Positions 26,933 to 36,697 of a DNA stretch of 64,000 nucleotides are shown in pieces. The stretch is from JBBIQS01 sp037442205 (GTDB lineage: Bacteria; Myxococcota; Myxococcia; Myxococcales; UBA5297). Position 1 is the stretch's first letter, and every line of letters starts with the position of its first letter. The position numbers were made by a program, and so were the translations under genes. The notes beneath the pieces were generated by a model. That model saw nothing but the letters and a program-made list of their open reading frames with translations. It did not search any database and was not told where the DNA came from. Location: the NCBI GenBank assembly GCA_037442205.1, contig JBBIQS010000037.1, positions 8,748 to 72,747 on the forward strand, written 5' to 3'.

Positions 26933-27976
26933 ATGGCCCTTTCCCCCGACGAGCTGCGCGACCGCTTCCGCGCGACACTGCTGGGCTGCGCGATCGGGGA
27001 TGCGCTGGGCTTTCCCTTCGAGGGGGCGCCGCCGGAGTCGATCGCCCGCATCCCCACCCTGGCCGACGACTTCGTGCTCCGGCCGCGGGGGCGGTTCCAG
27101 AAGGGCCAGTACACCGACGACACGCAGATGACCCTGGCCCTGGCGGAGTCGATCGTCGCCGAGGGCAAGGTGGACGGGCGGGCCATCGCCCACAAGTTCG
27201 CCCAGCTCTGGCGCGAGGGAACGATCCTCGGTGCCGGGCACGCCTGCACCGAGGCGGTGGAGCGACTTCTGCAGGGCGTGCCCTGGATGAGCGCCGGAGC
27301 GGCCATCGGCCGGGCGGGCAACGGCGCGGCGATGCGCGCCTCGCCGCTGGGGCTTTTGCACTGCGACGACCTGGGAAAGATCCCGCGCGACGCCGAGATC
27401 CAGGGGGTGATCACCCACAAGGATCGCCGGGCGCAGGCCGGGGGGGCGGCGCTGGCGGCGGCGGTGGCGCTGAACCTGACCGACGAGCCGCTGCCGGCCG
27501 ACGTCTGGTGCCGCAAGGTGGCCCAGGTGGCGGCGGCGCTGGACGCCTCGCTGGCCTCGGAGATCGAGCGGCTGGCGCAGCTGGTGCGCTTCGAGCCGGC
27601 GTCGGCGGTGCGGGTCATCGCCCGGGCCGGGATGGCCCCGCTGCAGCAGAGCGACTGGCCGGGGATCAGCCCGTTCGTGGTGCCCTCGGTGCTGATGGCC
27701 TTCTACGCCTTCCTGCGCCAGCGCGAGGACTTCCGGGCCTGCATCACCATCGCCCTGCGCGCCGGCGGCGACGCCGACACGGTGGCGGCGATGGCCGGGG
27801 CGCTGAGCGGCGCGCACCTGGGCTGCGTCGGGCTGCCGGCCCGCCTGCGCCGGGGCGTGCTCAACGCCGACCGGCTGGCCGAGGTCGGCGACAAGCTCTA
27901 CTTCCTCAAGATGTCGCAGAAGGAGGCGCCCGCCTACGCCCGCGGCGGCGCCCCGCTTTCCCAGCGCAAGCGCTAG
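26933..27976 (+). CDS. ADP-ribosylglycohydrolase family protein
   Basis: A 347-residue DraG/ARH-type protein. It has the opening GCAIGDALGFPFEG and both di-metal signatures: QYTDDTQMTLALAES near the N-terminus and RAGGDADTVAAMAGALSGA near the C-terminus. The family removes ADP-ribose from arginine or other residues, or hydrolyses ADP-ribosyl nucleosides. No ADP-ribosyltransferase or nitrogenase gene is nearby, so the substrate is open. The start at 26933 lacks a ribosome site. The HAD hydrolase follows after 29 bases and is probably cotranscribed. Confidence 0.93.
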   Translation: MALSPDELRDRFRATLLGCAIGDALGFPFEGAPPESIARIPTLADDFVLRPRGRFQKGQYTDDTQMTLALAESIVAEGKVDGRAIAHKFAQLWREGTILGAGHACTEAVERLLQGVPWMSAGAAIGRAGNGAAMRASPLGLLHCDDLGKIPRDAEIQGVITHKDRRAQAGGAALAAAVALNLTDEPLPADVWCRKVAQVAAALDASLASEIERLAQLVRFEPASAVRVIARAGMAPLQQSDWPGISPFVVPSVLMAFYAFLRQREDFRACITIALRAGGDADTVAAMAGALSGAHLGCVGLPARLRRGVLNADRLAEVGDKLYFLKMSQKEAPAYARGGAPLSQRKR

Positions 27977-28005
27977 CTGCGCGCCCCTTGCCGAGAAGAC
28001 CTCCG

Positions 28006-28878
28006 ATGATCCGCACCGTCGTCACCGACATGGACAACACCCTCTACTCCTGGGTGGACTACATCGTGCCCTCGCTGGAGGCGATGGTGGACAGCCTGAT
28101 GCGCTCCACCGGCTATCCGCGGATCCGGGTGGTGCAGGCGCTCAAGGAGGTCTACGAGCGCTACGAGTCGAACGAGTACCCGTTCGCCATCCAGGAATCG
28201 AACCTGTTCCGGGACTTCCACTACGACTTCGACAGCTTCGACAACCTGGTGATCACCCCTGCGCGAGAGGCTTTCACCGCCGCGCGCAGGAAGTATCTCA
28301 AGCCCTATCCCGGAGTGGTGGAGACGCTGGCGGCACTCAGATCGCGAGGGGTCAAGGTGGTGGCGCTCACCGACGCCCCGCGCAACCCGGCTGAGCGGCG
28401 GGCCAAGATGATGAAGCTCGACCAGTACCTGAGCGCGATCTACACGCTGCCGGCCTTCACCTTTCCCGAGACCGGGGTCTCCAAGGAGATCCGAAACCGC
28501 GAGGCGGCCGGAGGGCTGCAGCTCGACTGTCCGGTGTTCGAGTTGCCGCGGGAGTACGAGAAGCCCGACCCGCGCGGCTACCTCCAGCTGTGCCAGGAGC
28601 TGGGCCTCGATCCCAAGGAGACCATCTTCGTCGGCGACAGCCGGCAGAAGGACATGGCGCTGGCGCGCAAGGTGGGGGCGCTGGCCTGCTGGGCCGAGTA
28701 CGGGACCTACATCTCGGTCGAGTACAAGGAGCGGCTGTCGGTGATCTCGGCGCCATCGGCGACTCGGCGCCATCTGCTTCAGCAGTCGGACGGCGTCGCC
28801 CTGCCCGCGGTCCGGCTCTCCAACTTCGACCAGATCCTTTCCCTCATCGACCAGGCCGCGGTCCCCGCGGTCGCCTGA
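28006..28878 (+). CDS. HAD-superfamily hydrolase
   Basis: A 290-residue haloacid-dehalogenase-type phosphatase. Motif I is VVTDMDNTLYS (Asp8 and Asp10), motif II VVALTDAP, motif III lysine in EYEKPDPRGY and motif IV FVGDSRQKDMALA. The cap between motifs I and II is helical and about 90 residues long. An insert near 155-185 may be substrate-specific. It probably dephosphorylates a small metabolite. It lies 29 bases after the ADP-ribosylglycohydrolase and 9 bases before the next small secreted protein, so these three form a likely operon. Confidence 0.9.
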   Translation: MIRTVVTDMDNTLYSWVDYIVPSLEAMVDSLMRSTGYPRIRVVQALKEVYERYESNEYPFAIQESNLFRDFHYDFDSFDNLVITPAREAFTAARRKYLKPYPGVVETLAALRSRGVKVVALTDAPRNPAERRAKMMKLDQYLSAIYTLPAFTFPETGVSKEIRNREAAGGLQLDCPVFELPREYEKPDPRGYLQLCQELGLDPKETIFVGDSRQKDMALARKVGALACWAEYGTYISVEYKERLSVISAPSATRRHLLQQSDGVALPAVRLSNFDQILSLIDQAAVPAVA

Positions 28879-28887
28879 ACCGAGAAC

Positions 28888-29283
28888 ATGAAGAAGATCA
28901 GCCTGCTGGCCCTCGCCCTCGTGTTGCTGCCCCAGTCCGCGCCCGCCCAGGACGAGGACCCCAAGACCTTCCTCACCAACTTCTGCTTCGCGGTGGCCAA
29001 GGAGAACGACGCCTGGCTGCGCGGGCGGGTGAAGCTGCCGCTCAACGCGCGCAAGGCGGTGGTCCCCGAGGGCGGCGGCGCGCCGCGCTTCGAGCACCTG
29101 ACCCTGCGGACCTCGAAGCAGGTCATCGAGGCCAAGATCTGCGAGGGCCTGGACGTGGAGAAGGCCACCGCCAGCGAGTCCTCGCGCGGCTGGACCCTGC
29201 ACGTGCCCGGCAAGTCGTTCGAAGCCACCGTCGAGCTGGAGCGCTCGCCGCGGACGCGGATGGTGAGCTTCCTCGAGCGGTAG
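28888..29283 (+). CDS. Small secreted protein, unknown
   Basis: A 131-residue protein with a clear Sec signal peptide (MKKISLLALALVLLPQSAPAQ, cleavage near residue 21). The mature part of about 110 residues holds two cysteines (TNFCFAVAK and EAKICEG) that may form a disulfide. No domain is recognised. It is the last gene of the DraG-HAD cluster and meets rlmN tail to tail, 9 bases apart, without an obvious terminator. Confidence 0.75.
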   Translation: MKKISLLALALVLLPQSAPAQDEDPKTFLTNFCFAVAKENDAWLRGRVKLPLNARKAVVPEGGGAPRFEHLTLRTSKQVIEAKICEGLDVEKATASESSRGWTLHVPGKSFEATVELERSPRTRMVSFLER

Positions 29284-29292
29284 CGCTGGGCC

Positions 29293-30342
29293 CTACTCGC
29301 CGGCCGCCCGCCGCAGCGCCAGCTGACCGCAGGCGGCAGCGATCTCCCGCCCGCGCGACGCGCGGGTGAGGCAGCGAATCCCGGCCTTGTGGACGATGGC
29401 CTGGAACTCGCGCATCCGCTCGGCGGTGGGCGGGGAGAAGCGGCTCTCCTCGAAGGCGTTGTGCGGGATCAGGTTCACTCGCACTTCGAGCCCCTCGAGC
29501 AGCTTCACCAGTCGATGGGCGTCCTCGTCGGAGTCGTTCTCGCCGGCGAACAGGACGTACTCCACGAAGGTCAGCCGGCCCGGTTTGCGGCGGCCGTCGG
29601 CCCGCATCTCCTCCAGCAGATCGCCGATCGGCCAGACCTTGTTGTGCGGCATCAACTTCTCGCGCTGCGGGTCGGTGGTGCCGTTGAGCGAGAGCGCCAG
29701 GTTGGCGCGCGACTCCTTCAGGAAGCGTCGGATGCCGGGCAGCACTCCCGAGGTCGAGACGGTGAGGTGGCCGGCGGCGAGCTGGGGCGCGGGATTGGCG
29801 GCCAGGATCCGGAGGGCCCGCAGGACCTCGTCGAGGTTGTCCATGGGCTCGCCCATGCCCATGAAGACCACGTTGCGCAGCGGCGAGCCGGTGGGGGCCT
29901 CGGAGAGCGCGACCCGGAACTGACCGACGATCTCGGCGGCGGTGAGGTTGCGCTTGAAGCCCAGGCGCGCGGTGGCGCAGAAGGCGCAGCGGCGGGTGCA
30001 GCCGACCTGGCTGGAGACGCAGACCGTGCTGCGCCCGCGGGCGGGGATGAGCACCGACTCGATGTTGGCCCCGCCTTCGACCTCGAGCGCGTACTTGATC
30101 GTCCTGTCCTCGGAGGCGCTTCGCTCGCGGATGGTCGGCAGCTCGAGCGAGCAGCGCTCGCGCAGCGCGCCCCAGGACTTGCCGCTGACCCCCTCGATCT
30201 TCTCGGGAATCCGGGACTGGGGCGGGCCCTGGTAGAGCCAGCGCAGCGTCGCGCGGGCGCGGGCCGGGCTTTCGAGCAGCTCGGTGAGCTCTTCGAGGGT
30301 CAGGCCGTAGAGCGGCCGCACGTCGGATGGCTGTGGCTTCAA
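29293..30342 (-). CDS. rlmN: Dual-specificity rRNA/tRNA C2-methyltransferase RlmN
   Basis: A 349-residue radical-SAM enzyme that methylates A2503 of 23S rRNA (and often A37 of tRNA). The cluster cysteines are in CTRRCAFCATARLGF (CX3CX2C). Further motifs are VFMGMGEPMDN, STSGVLPGI and NLIPHN, with the methyl-accepting cysteine near the C-terminus in EIAAACGQLA. The start is taken as TTG at 30342, because AAAGGA lies eight bases upstream and homology begins here with LYGLTLEEL. A longer in-frame ATG start would add a non-homologous extension. Confidence 0.96.
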   Translation of the reverse strand: MKPQPSDVRPLYGLTLEELTELLESPARARATLRWLYQGPPQSRIPEKIEGVSGKSWGALRERCSLELPTIRERSASEDRTIKYALEVEGGANIESVLIPARGRSTVCVSSQVGCTRRCAFCATARLGFKRNLTAAEIVGQFRVALSEAPTGSPLRNVVFMGMGEPMDNLDEVLRALRILAANPAPQLAAGHLTVSTSGVLPGIRRFLKESRANLALSLNGTTDPQREKLMPHNKVWPIGDLLEEMRADGRRKPGRLTFVEYVLFAGENDSDEDAHRLVKLLEGLEVRVNLIPHNAFEESRFSPPTAERMREFQAIVHKAGIRCLTRASRGREIAAACGQLALRRAAGE

Positions 30343-30512
30343 GAGGTTCGTCCTTTGCGGCGCGCACAATAGAACGCACGCGGCCACACTTTCGAGCCCC
30401 TGGGCAGCACCGGCCCGCATTCCACTCCTGCTCGCGCTCGACTCTCGCGGCATCGGTGGGCAGGTCCCAAGCTAGTCGGTGAGAGCCAGTCCCTGGCTCG
30501 GGGAGGTGTGAA

Positions 30513-31076
30513 GTGAGACGTTCTGTCGCGCGCGCACTGGTGGGCGGCCTGATGGCGGCAGGGCTGGCGGTGGCGGCGCCGGCCCTCTCCCAGGCGGCCG
30601 AGCAGCCGTCGCTGCGCGAGCCGGCCGGCAGCGGGCTCATCCAGGGAATCGTGCGCCGCGTCGAGTACGCCACCGGCGCGGTGGCGGTGGTCTCCGGCTC
30701 CGACGTCGCGATCCTGCGAGGCACCCCGGCGCAGGTCGCCGGCATGAAGATCGGCGACAACGTCGCCCTGCCCTATCAGCTCTACGCCAACATGGCCTGG
30801 CTGGATCCCAGCGTCGGCGGAGGTCTCGGAGGGTCGGGGCTCGGCCAGGGAAGCGAACAGCAGCAGTTGTCCTCCGGCAAGATCGTCGGTCTCAACTTGC
30901 CGGGCGGGGTCCTGGCGGTCGACAGCGCGCAGAAGCGGGTGATCCTCAACGCCCACCCGACGCTGCTCAAGAACCTAGTCCCGGGGCAGTACGTGGACTT
31001 CAACTTCGCCACCGTCGACGGCGAGTTCTGGCTGACCAACGTGCAGATCCCCTCGGGCCAGGAGATCGGCCAGTAG
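30513..31076 (+). CDS. Secreted protein, unknown
   Basis: A 187-residue protein with a signal peptide (Ala-rich, cleavage near residue 29 after QAA) and a beta-rich mature part. Two similar halves are visible: LIQGIVRRVEYATGAVAVVS and SSGKIVGLNLPGGVLAVDS. Each is followed by a 'G-xx-V-x-F/L' strand, separated by a Gly-rich linker (GGGLGGSGLGQG). This suggests a duplicated small barrel-like domain. It starts at GTG 30513 after GGGGAGGTG. Function unknown. It is divergent from rlmN. Confidence 0.72.
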   Translation: MRRSVARALVGGLMAAGLAVAAPALSQAAEQPSLREPAGSGLIQGIVRRVEYATGAVAVVSGSDVAILRGTPAQVAGMKIGDNVALPYQLYANMAWLDPSVGGGLGGSGLGQGSEQQQLSSGKIVGLNLPGGVLAVDSAQKRVILNAHPTLLKNLVPGQYVDFNFATVDGEFWLTNVQIPSGQEIGQ

Positions 31077-31107
31077 CGCTCCGGGGGAGGAGAAGCGGGA
31101 AGAAACA

Positions 31108-31143
31108 CCGATGCCGCGGCTGCCCATGAAGCCGCGGCATCGG
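31108..31143. terminator. Long hairpin between convergent genes
   Basis: CCGATGCCGCGGCT and its exact complement form a 14-base stem with an eight-base loop between the convergent genes ending at 31076 and 31170. No T-run, but position and symmetry suit a bidirectional terminator. Confidence 0.65.
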
Positions 31144-31169
31144 CGGAGGTTGCTTGCCCACAACCTCCC

Positions 31170-31853
31170 TTATTTCAGGAAAGACTCGACTGCCAATCGC
31201 CACTGGTCGTCGCTCAGCATCGAGCCGGCGGGATGGAGCAGCTCGCCGCCGTCGGCGCTGGCGATCCCCAGTTGGTGCTCCATGAAGCCGGCGAAGCGCA
31301 GCCCCTCGGCGCCGATCCAGTCGCGGGCCTCCTCGCCGTGTTTCAGGTCGGTGAAATCCGGCGCCTCGGGCGACAGCTCAAAGAGCCAGCCCTTGTTGTA
31401 GGCGTCGAGCAGCAGGTTCGGCCCGCGGAACAGGCGCGGGTTGACCGCCCCGACCCGGCCGGCGAGCGGCGCGGCGATCTCGACCCGCCGAGTGTCGCTG
31501 AGCACCACCGCCGCCACCTCGCCCTTCTGAAGCAGCTGCCCCTTGCGCGGCAGCTCGATCAGCGTCGGCGAATGGAGGAGGCGGATGGCGAGGTCGTCGA
31601 GCCCGATCCGCAGATCGTCGCCGCCTTCCTTGGACAGCCACATGTGGCCGGGGGCGTAGTAGAGGTCGGCCTTGAAGCGCAGCCCGCCCGCCATCTCCAG
31701 GCCCTGGGCACGGCGCTTGGCGGCGCGGGTCAGTTGAACCACCGCCACCACTGCCGTGGCCAGCAGCGAGAGCACCACCGGGACCAGGACGATGAGCCAG
31801 AGCCGGGCCAGGAATCCGACCGAAAATTCCGAGATCGCTTGCAGGGTGCTCAT
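31170..31853 (-). CDS. Membrane-anchored GcvH-like protein without lipoyl lysine
   Basis: A 227-residue protein with one N-terminal membrane helix (about 17-40) and then a domain like the glycine-cleavage H protein. Matching segments are YYAPGHMWLSKEGGDDLRIG, LPRKGQLLQKGE, IAAPLAGRVGAVNPRL and the GWLFEL end. The ESVKA lipoylation motif of GcvH aligns with VLSDTRRVEIAAP, putting Thr121 where the lipoyl lysine should be. It is therefore unlikely to carry lipoate and may be a structural or sensory derivative. Its start overlaps the stop of the cysteine-rich gene upstream (ATGA). No other glycine-cleavage gene is in the window. Confidence 0.82.
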   Translation of the reverse strand: MSTLQAISEFSVGFLARLWLIVLVPVVLSLLATAVVAVVQLTRAAKRRAQGLEMAGGLRFKADLYYAPGHMWLSKEGGDDLRIGLDDLAIRLLHSPTLIELPRKGQLLQKGEVAAVVLSDTRRVEIAAPLAGRVGAVNPRLFRGPNLLLDAYNKGWLFELSPEAPDFTDLKHGEEARDWIGAEGLRFAGFMEHQLGIASADGGELLHPAGSMLSDDQWRLAVESFLK

Positions 31854-32071
31854 GACCGCTCCTTCCTCTGCGTCGCGAGCGACTGCGGCTCGGGCGCAGG
31901 TTCGGAGGCCCGCTTCACGCGCGCCATCGCCTCCAAAAAGACCGGGCAGCTCTGGAAGCCCGCGCAGGCGCAGTGCCCCGAGTTGGCCAGGCGGTCGGCC
32001 GGTACAGGCTTCTTCTGCGGCAGCGCGTCGCAATAGACCATCACCACTTCTCTGAGATACGGGCAGCCCAT
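31850..32071 (-). CDS. Small five-cysteine protein
   Basis: A 73-residue protein with Cys3 (MGCPYLREV), Cys14 (VYCDAL), Cys34 and Cys36 (HCACAGF) and Cys42 (QSCPVF). The first 45 residues look like a compact metal or Fe-S binding module, with a charged tail behind. It has no signal peptide. It is translationally coupled to the GcvH-like membrane protein (ATGA overlap). The ATG at 32071 follows GGAG, part of which lies in a hairpin stem. No family name can be given with confidence. Confidence 0.75.
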   Translation of the reverse strand: MGCPYLREVVMVYCDALPQKKPVPADRLANSGHCACAGFQSCPVFLEAMARVKRASEPAPEPQSLATQRKERS

Positions 32072-32458
32072 GGTCGTCTCCGCGCTTCGAGACTTCCTAA
32101 GGGCACGAAGCGAGCCAGCGCGGTGCGCTGGCATCGGGGGCGCGTAAGCGTCCGTGCCCAGGGCATTTTCAGAGCCTGAACGTCGCGGGCTGATCGGCCG
32201 GCTGCCCTGCGTGCGGGCGTTGAGAAATTCGGCGTGACCGGCACATCGCAGGCGAATTGCCAAGAGTTTCGGGGCTCGGCGCTGCCGCTCCGTCGAATGC
32301 CGCAATATTCAGCAGCCTGTCGAGAAGATCGGCACCTCTCACCGGCCAGAGCCGAGCGCTCGGTCGGCTTTGAGGCCCGGATTGGCTGGACTCCCCACCC
32401 GCCGCATTGCCCTGCGAGCCCGGCCAACCAACCTTGGGCTCGACCGCGCGGGTGACCC
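32072..32458. other. Divergent intergenic region with a structured segment
   Basis: A stretch of 387 bases between the cysteine-rich gene and the repeat lipoprotein. The part next to the minus-strand gene folds into nested hairpins (32076-32160, listed separately). Nothing is recognised in 32161-32458. Confidence 0.5.
32076..32160 (-). promoter_or_regulatory. Structured 5' leader candidate (three-way junction plus SD hairpin)
   Basis: On the minus strand, GGGCACG (32160-32154) pairs with CGTGCCC (32107-32101) and encloses two hairpins. One is GCCAGCGC/GCGCTGGC with a three-base loop (32132-32114). The other is GGACGC/GCGCCC with one wobble. Next comes GTCTC-(8)-GAGAC (32093-32076). Its 3' arm overlaps the GGAG ribosome site of the five-cysteine gene. 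The layout is that of a cis-acting RNA that could hide the ribosome site. No known riboswitch class is recognised. Confidence 0.4.
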
Positions 32459-34216
32459 ATGTCCAATCGACAGCTGCTGCTCGGGCTTCCTCTCCTCCTG
32501 AGCGCCTGTCTCTCGGTAATCAGCACCTCCCAGAAGGAATCCCTGATCAACGCCGGGGTGCACAACGAAAAGGATCGCGCCTCGATCTTCGAGGCCACCC
32601 TCGACGTGCTCGACGACCACCCCGAATACGTGGACGAGTTCTTCCGGCTGGCGCGCAAGCACCCCAAGACGCTCAATCGCTTCGTCGCCGACACCAGCAA
32701 GGACCTGAGCAACGCCGATATGGCCCAGATGACCGCCAGCCACCTGGTCGAGAACCCCGACGGGCTCTACCAGATCCTGGTCCAGACCCTCGACGCCAGC
32801 GCCGACAAGCAGGAGGCCCAGGTCGCCATTGCTCGGGCCATCGGCGACCGCCCGGACATCGCCGCCAAGAGCATCGCCTCCCGACCGGAGACGGTCCTGA
32901 TCATCACCAAGGCCACCGTCGACGCCGTCATTCCCCGCGCCGACTCCTCCAAGTCCTTCCTCAACGCCCTCCAATCCCGCGCGGCCCCGGTCGCCAAGCT
33001 CCTCGCCACTGCGCCGCCGGTCATGTCCGCCATCACCTCCTCGACCATCGACTCGGTCGCCAATCGCCCCCAGGCCCGAACCGCCTTCCTCAAGATCCTC
33101 CGCGACAAGGCCCAGCTGGTGGCCGGGCTCCTCGCCCACTCTCCCGCCGCCGTCGAGGCGGTGACCGCCGCCACCATCGACTCGATCGCCGAGCGCCCCC
33201 AGGCCCGCCAGGCCTTCCTCGACGCGCTCAAGGGGCGCCCGGAAAAGGTCGCCGACGCCCTGGCCAGCGATCCCGCGGCAGTGAAGGCGGTGACCGCGGC
33301 CACCATCGACGTGGTCCAGGACCGCCCTCCGGCGGCGGCCGCCTTCCTCTCGGTGCTCGAGGAGCGCGCCGAGAAGGTCGCCAACCTGCTCGCCACCGGA
33401 CCGTCCGCCGAGCGCGCGGTCACCGGCGCCACCATCACCGCCGTCGCCCGCACCAAGGAGGCCACCGCCGCCTTCGTCGACATCATCAAGGAGCGCCCGC
33501 AGCAGGTCGTCTCGCTGCTGGCCACCAGCCCCGAGGCGCTCGAGGCGATCACCGCCGCGACGCTGGTCCAGGTCCAGAAGGACGCCGGCGCCCGAGGCGG
33601 ATTCCTGTCCGCGCTCCAGCGAGGCCGCAACGCGGTGGCCCGGCTGCTGGCCGGCGATCCCAAGTCGCTCGACGCCACCGTCTCGGCGCTGATGGCGCTG
33701 GCCTCCCGCGACCCCAAGATCGCCAAACAGGTGGCGGCGGTGACCCTCGCCTGGCTCGGGCAGCCGGTGCTCACCCGGGCCATCGCCGACCAGATGACCG
33801 ACCACCCCAAGACGATGGAGGTCATCCTCGACGCCAGCCTCGACGTGGCCGAGCACAAGCCCCTGGCCCGCGACGCCATCGCCACCGCCATCGGCAAATA
33901 CCCGAGGCTGTCGGCCAAGTTGCTGGCGGAGAGGCCCGACGCGCTGGCGGCGGTGCTCGACTCGTTCCTCGAGCTCGCCCCGTCGTTCCCGCGCGCCGAG
34001 ACCGCCCTGCTCGACTCGATGGAGAAGCACCGCCGGACCCTGGCGCAGATCATCGCCAGCCGCCCGCGCACGCTGGCCGGAATCAGCGCCGAGCTGGCCG
34101 GGCTCAGCGTTGGCCGGTCCTTCTTCGCCCGCCCGGTGCGCAGCCTGTTGGAGCCTGGCGAGGAAGAGAAAGCGGCCGGGGGCAGCGGAGCCGGGGAAGC
34201 CGACGGCGGTCAGTGA
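32459..34216 (+). CDS. Lipoprotein with six 43-residue alpha-helical repeats
   Basis: A 585-residue lipoprotein (lipobox LSAC at Cys17). Residues 165-422 consist of six consecutive repeats of exactly 43 residues. The shared pattern is 'xAFLxxLxxrxxxVAxLLAxxPxAvxAvtaATIdxvaxRPxAR', alternating hydrophobic helices with Pro-ended turns. More degenerate copies continue on both sides (about 45-164 and 423-540). The repeat is not one of the common HEAT, TPR or Sel1 units that I can recognise. It probably forms an alpha-solenoid scaffold at the outer membrane facing the periplasm. The end is a short charged tail. It overlaps the convergent gene by seven bases. Confidence 0.85.
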   Translation: MSNRQLLLGLPLLLSACLSVISTSQKESLINAGVHNEKDRASIFEATLDVLDDHPEYVDEFFRLARKHPKTLNRFVADTSKDLSNADMAQMTASHLVENPDGLYQILVQTLDASADKQEAQVAIARAIGDRPDIAAKSIASRPETVLIITKATVDAVIPRADSSKSFLNALQSRAAPVAKLLATAPPVMSAITSSTIDSVANRPQARTAFLKILRDKAQLVAGLLAHSPAAVEAVTAATIDSIAERPQARQAFLDALKGRPEKVADALASDPAAVKAVTAATIDVVQDRPPAAAAFLSVLEERAEKVANLLATGPSAERAVTGATITAVARTKEATAAFVDIIKERPQQVVSLLATSPEALEAITAATLVQVQKDAGARGGFLSALQRGRNAVARLLAGDPKSLDATVSALMALASRDPKIAKQVAAVTLAWLGQPVLTRAIADQMTDHPKTMEVILDASLDVAEHKPLARDAIATAIGKYPRLSAKLLAERPDALAAVLDSFLELAPSFPRAETALLDSMEKHRRTLAQIIASRPRTLAGISAELAGLSVGRSFFARPVRSLLEPGEEEKAAGGSGAGEADGGQ

Positions 34217-34626
34217 CGCGGGGCGTCCGCGGGAACCTCGGGCTGGGAAGGGGGCTGCGGAGGCGGCGGGCGACGAAGAATCCGCCGGCGCCGCTTGACC
34301 GCGACATCCTTCGAGGCGGCCTGCGGCCGGCGCCGCAGCAAGGCCACCAGGGCCACGATCCCGAGGATGGTACCCAGTGGGAAGGCCAGCAGCGCCAGCA
34401 CCGCCAGCGCGATCCCCAGCCCCCACCCTCCCGCGAGGTTGCGCCACAACAGCACCCCGCCGAAAGCGTAGGCGACGACCACGAACACCATCAGCAGCCA
34501 GTAGAGCACCGGCTTGGGCAGCTCATCCGGGCCGACCCCGGCCTCGTGGATCGCCCCGATCGCCTGAAAGAGCGCCCACGCCCAGTAGAGCCCCGCCACT
34601 GCGCGCCTGGACCTCTCGAGCGACAT
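34210..34626 (-). CDS. Small membrane protein, unknown
   Basis: A 138-residue protein with three membrane helices (about 10-28, 40-62 and 68-95) and a C-terminal cytoplasmic tail that is very Arg/Lys- and then Pro-rich. No domain is recognised. Its stop overlaps the end of the convergent repeat lipoprotein. ATG 34626 is used; the frame is open further upstream without similarity. The 160 bases between it and the NtrC-type gene's stop hold no recognised feature. Confidence 0.65.
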   Translation of the reverse strand: MSLERSRRAVAGLYWAWALFQAIGAIHEAGVGPDELPKPVLYWLLMVFVVVAYAFGGVLLWRNLAGGWGLGIALAVLALLAFPLGTILGIVALVALLRRRPQAASKDVAVKRRRRILRRPPPPQPPSQPEVPADAPRH

Positions 34627-34787
34627 CGCCCTCGACCGGATGGGAGGAAGGCATTCAAGATGGCCACCGCTCGGCGCATCGCAAGCTTCCGGGTCCCGTC
34701 CCGAGGTAGGAAGGCCTCCTCGGCAGCGGCCTCGGCAACCTCGGCCTCCGCTCGGAGCGAACGGGGGGCGGACACTGCTCCAAACAA

Positions 34788-36157
<1,370 letters not shown>

Positions 36158-36161
<4 letters not shown>

Positions 36162-36697
36162 GGCTTGCGCTCCCTCGCCTCGGCGACGCGCTCGCGGCAG
36201 TCCCGGCACAGCTCGGCGGCCTTGGTGTCCACCTCGATCACGCTCGCCGACCGCGACATCGCGCAGCGCCCGTCCTGGCAGTGCCTCAATCCGAAGGTGT
36301 GCCCCAGCTCGTGGACGCACTCCTTGGCCAGCCGAGCCTCGACCAGCCGCGTCCCCGGCAGGTGCAGCCGCGCGGTCGAGACCACCGCCGCGGTGCCGCC
36401 GAGCTGCGCCTCGCCGAAGACGAAGGTGAGCACCGGGATGAAGAGATCCGCCCCCAGCACTCCGACCACCCGCTCGGCCTCCGGCGGCTTCTGTCCTGCC
36501 AACCAGCGCACCAGCTCGGCAGAGCTGGTCTGGTTGCGGCGCGGATCGAAGGCCGTCGCCGGCAGCCCGCCGCGCGCCGCGCGCACCACGTCGGTAGCGT
36601 AGACCTTCTCGAGCTGCCCTCTGGCATGCTCCATCGCCATCTCGTCGGGCTCCTGATCGTCCAGCCACCAGAGGCAGATCACCTGGGCCTCGCTCAC
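36158..36697 (-). CDS. amzA: Archaemetzincin zinc metalloprotease
   Basis: A 179-residue archaemetzincin. The zinc signature HELGHTFGLRHC (129-140) is followed by Cys145 and AMS (the Met-turn), then Cys164 and Cys167 (LCRDC). This is the full HExxHxxGxxHCx4CxMx(n)CxxC pattern of the family, with a second zinc on the four cysteines. The N-terminal half (ADLFIPVLTFVFGEAQLGG) also matches. There is no signal peptide, so cytoplasmic. Family members act as aminopeptidases; physiological roles are poorly known. The GTG start overlaps the kinase stop (GTGA) and its own stop overlaps the regulator start (ATGA). Confidence 0.95.

Noticed and set aside
26933..27976. Link between the ADP-ribosylglycohydrolase and nitrogenase control because glnA is near
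   Set aside because: No nif, DraT or PII genes in the window, and glnA is a separate transcription unit.
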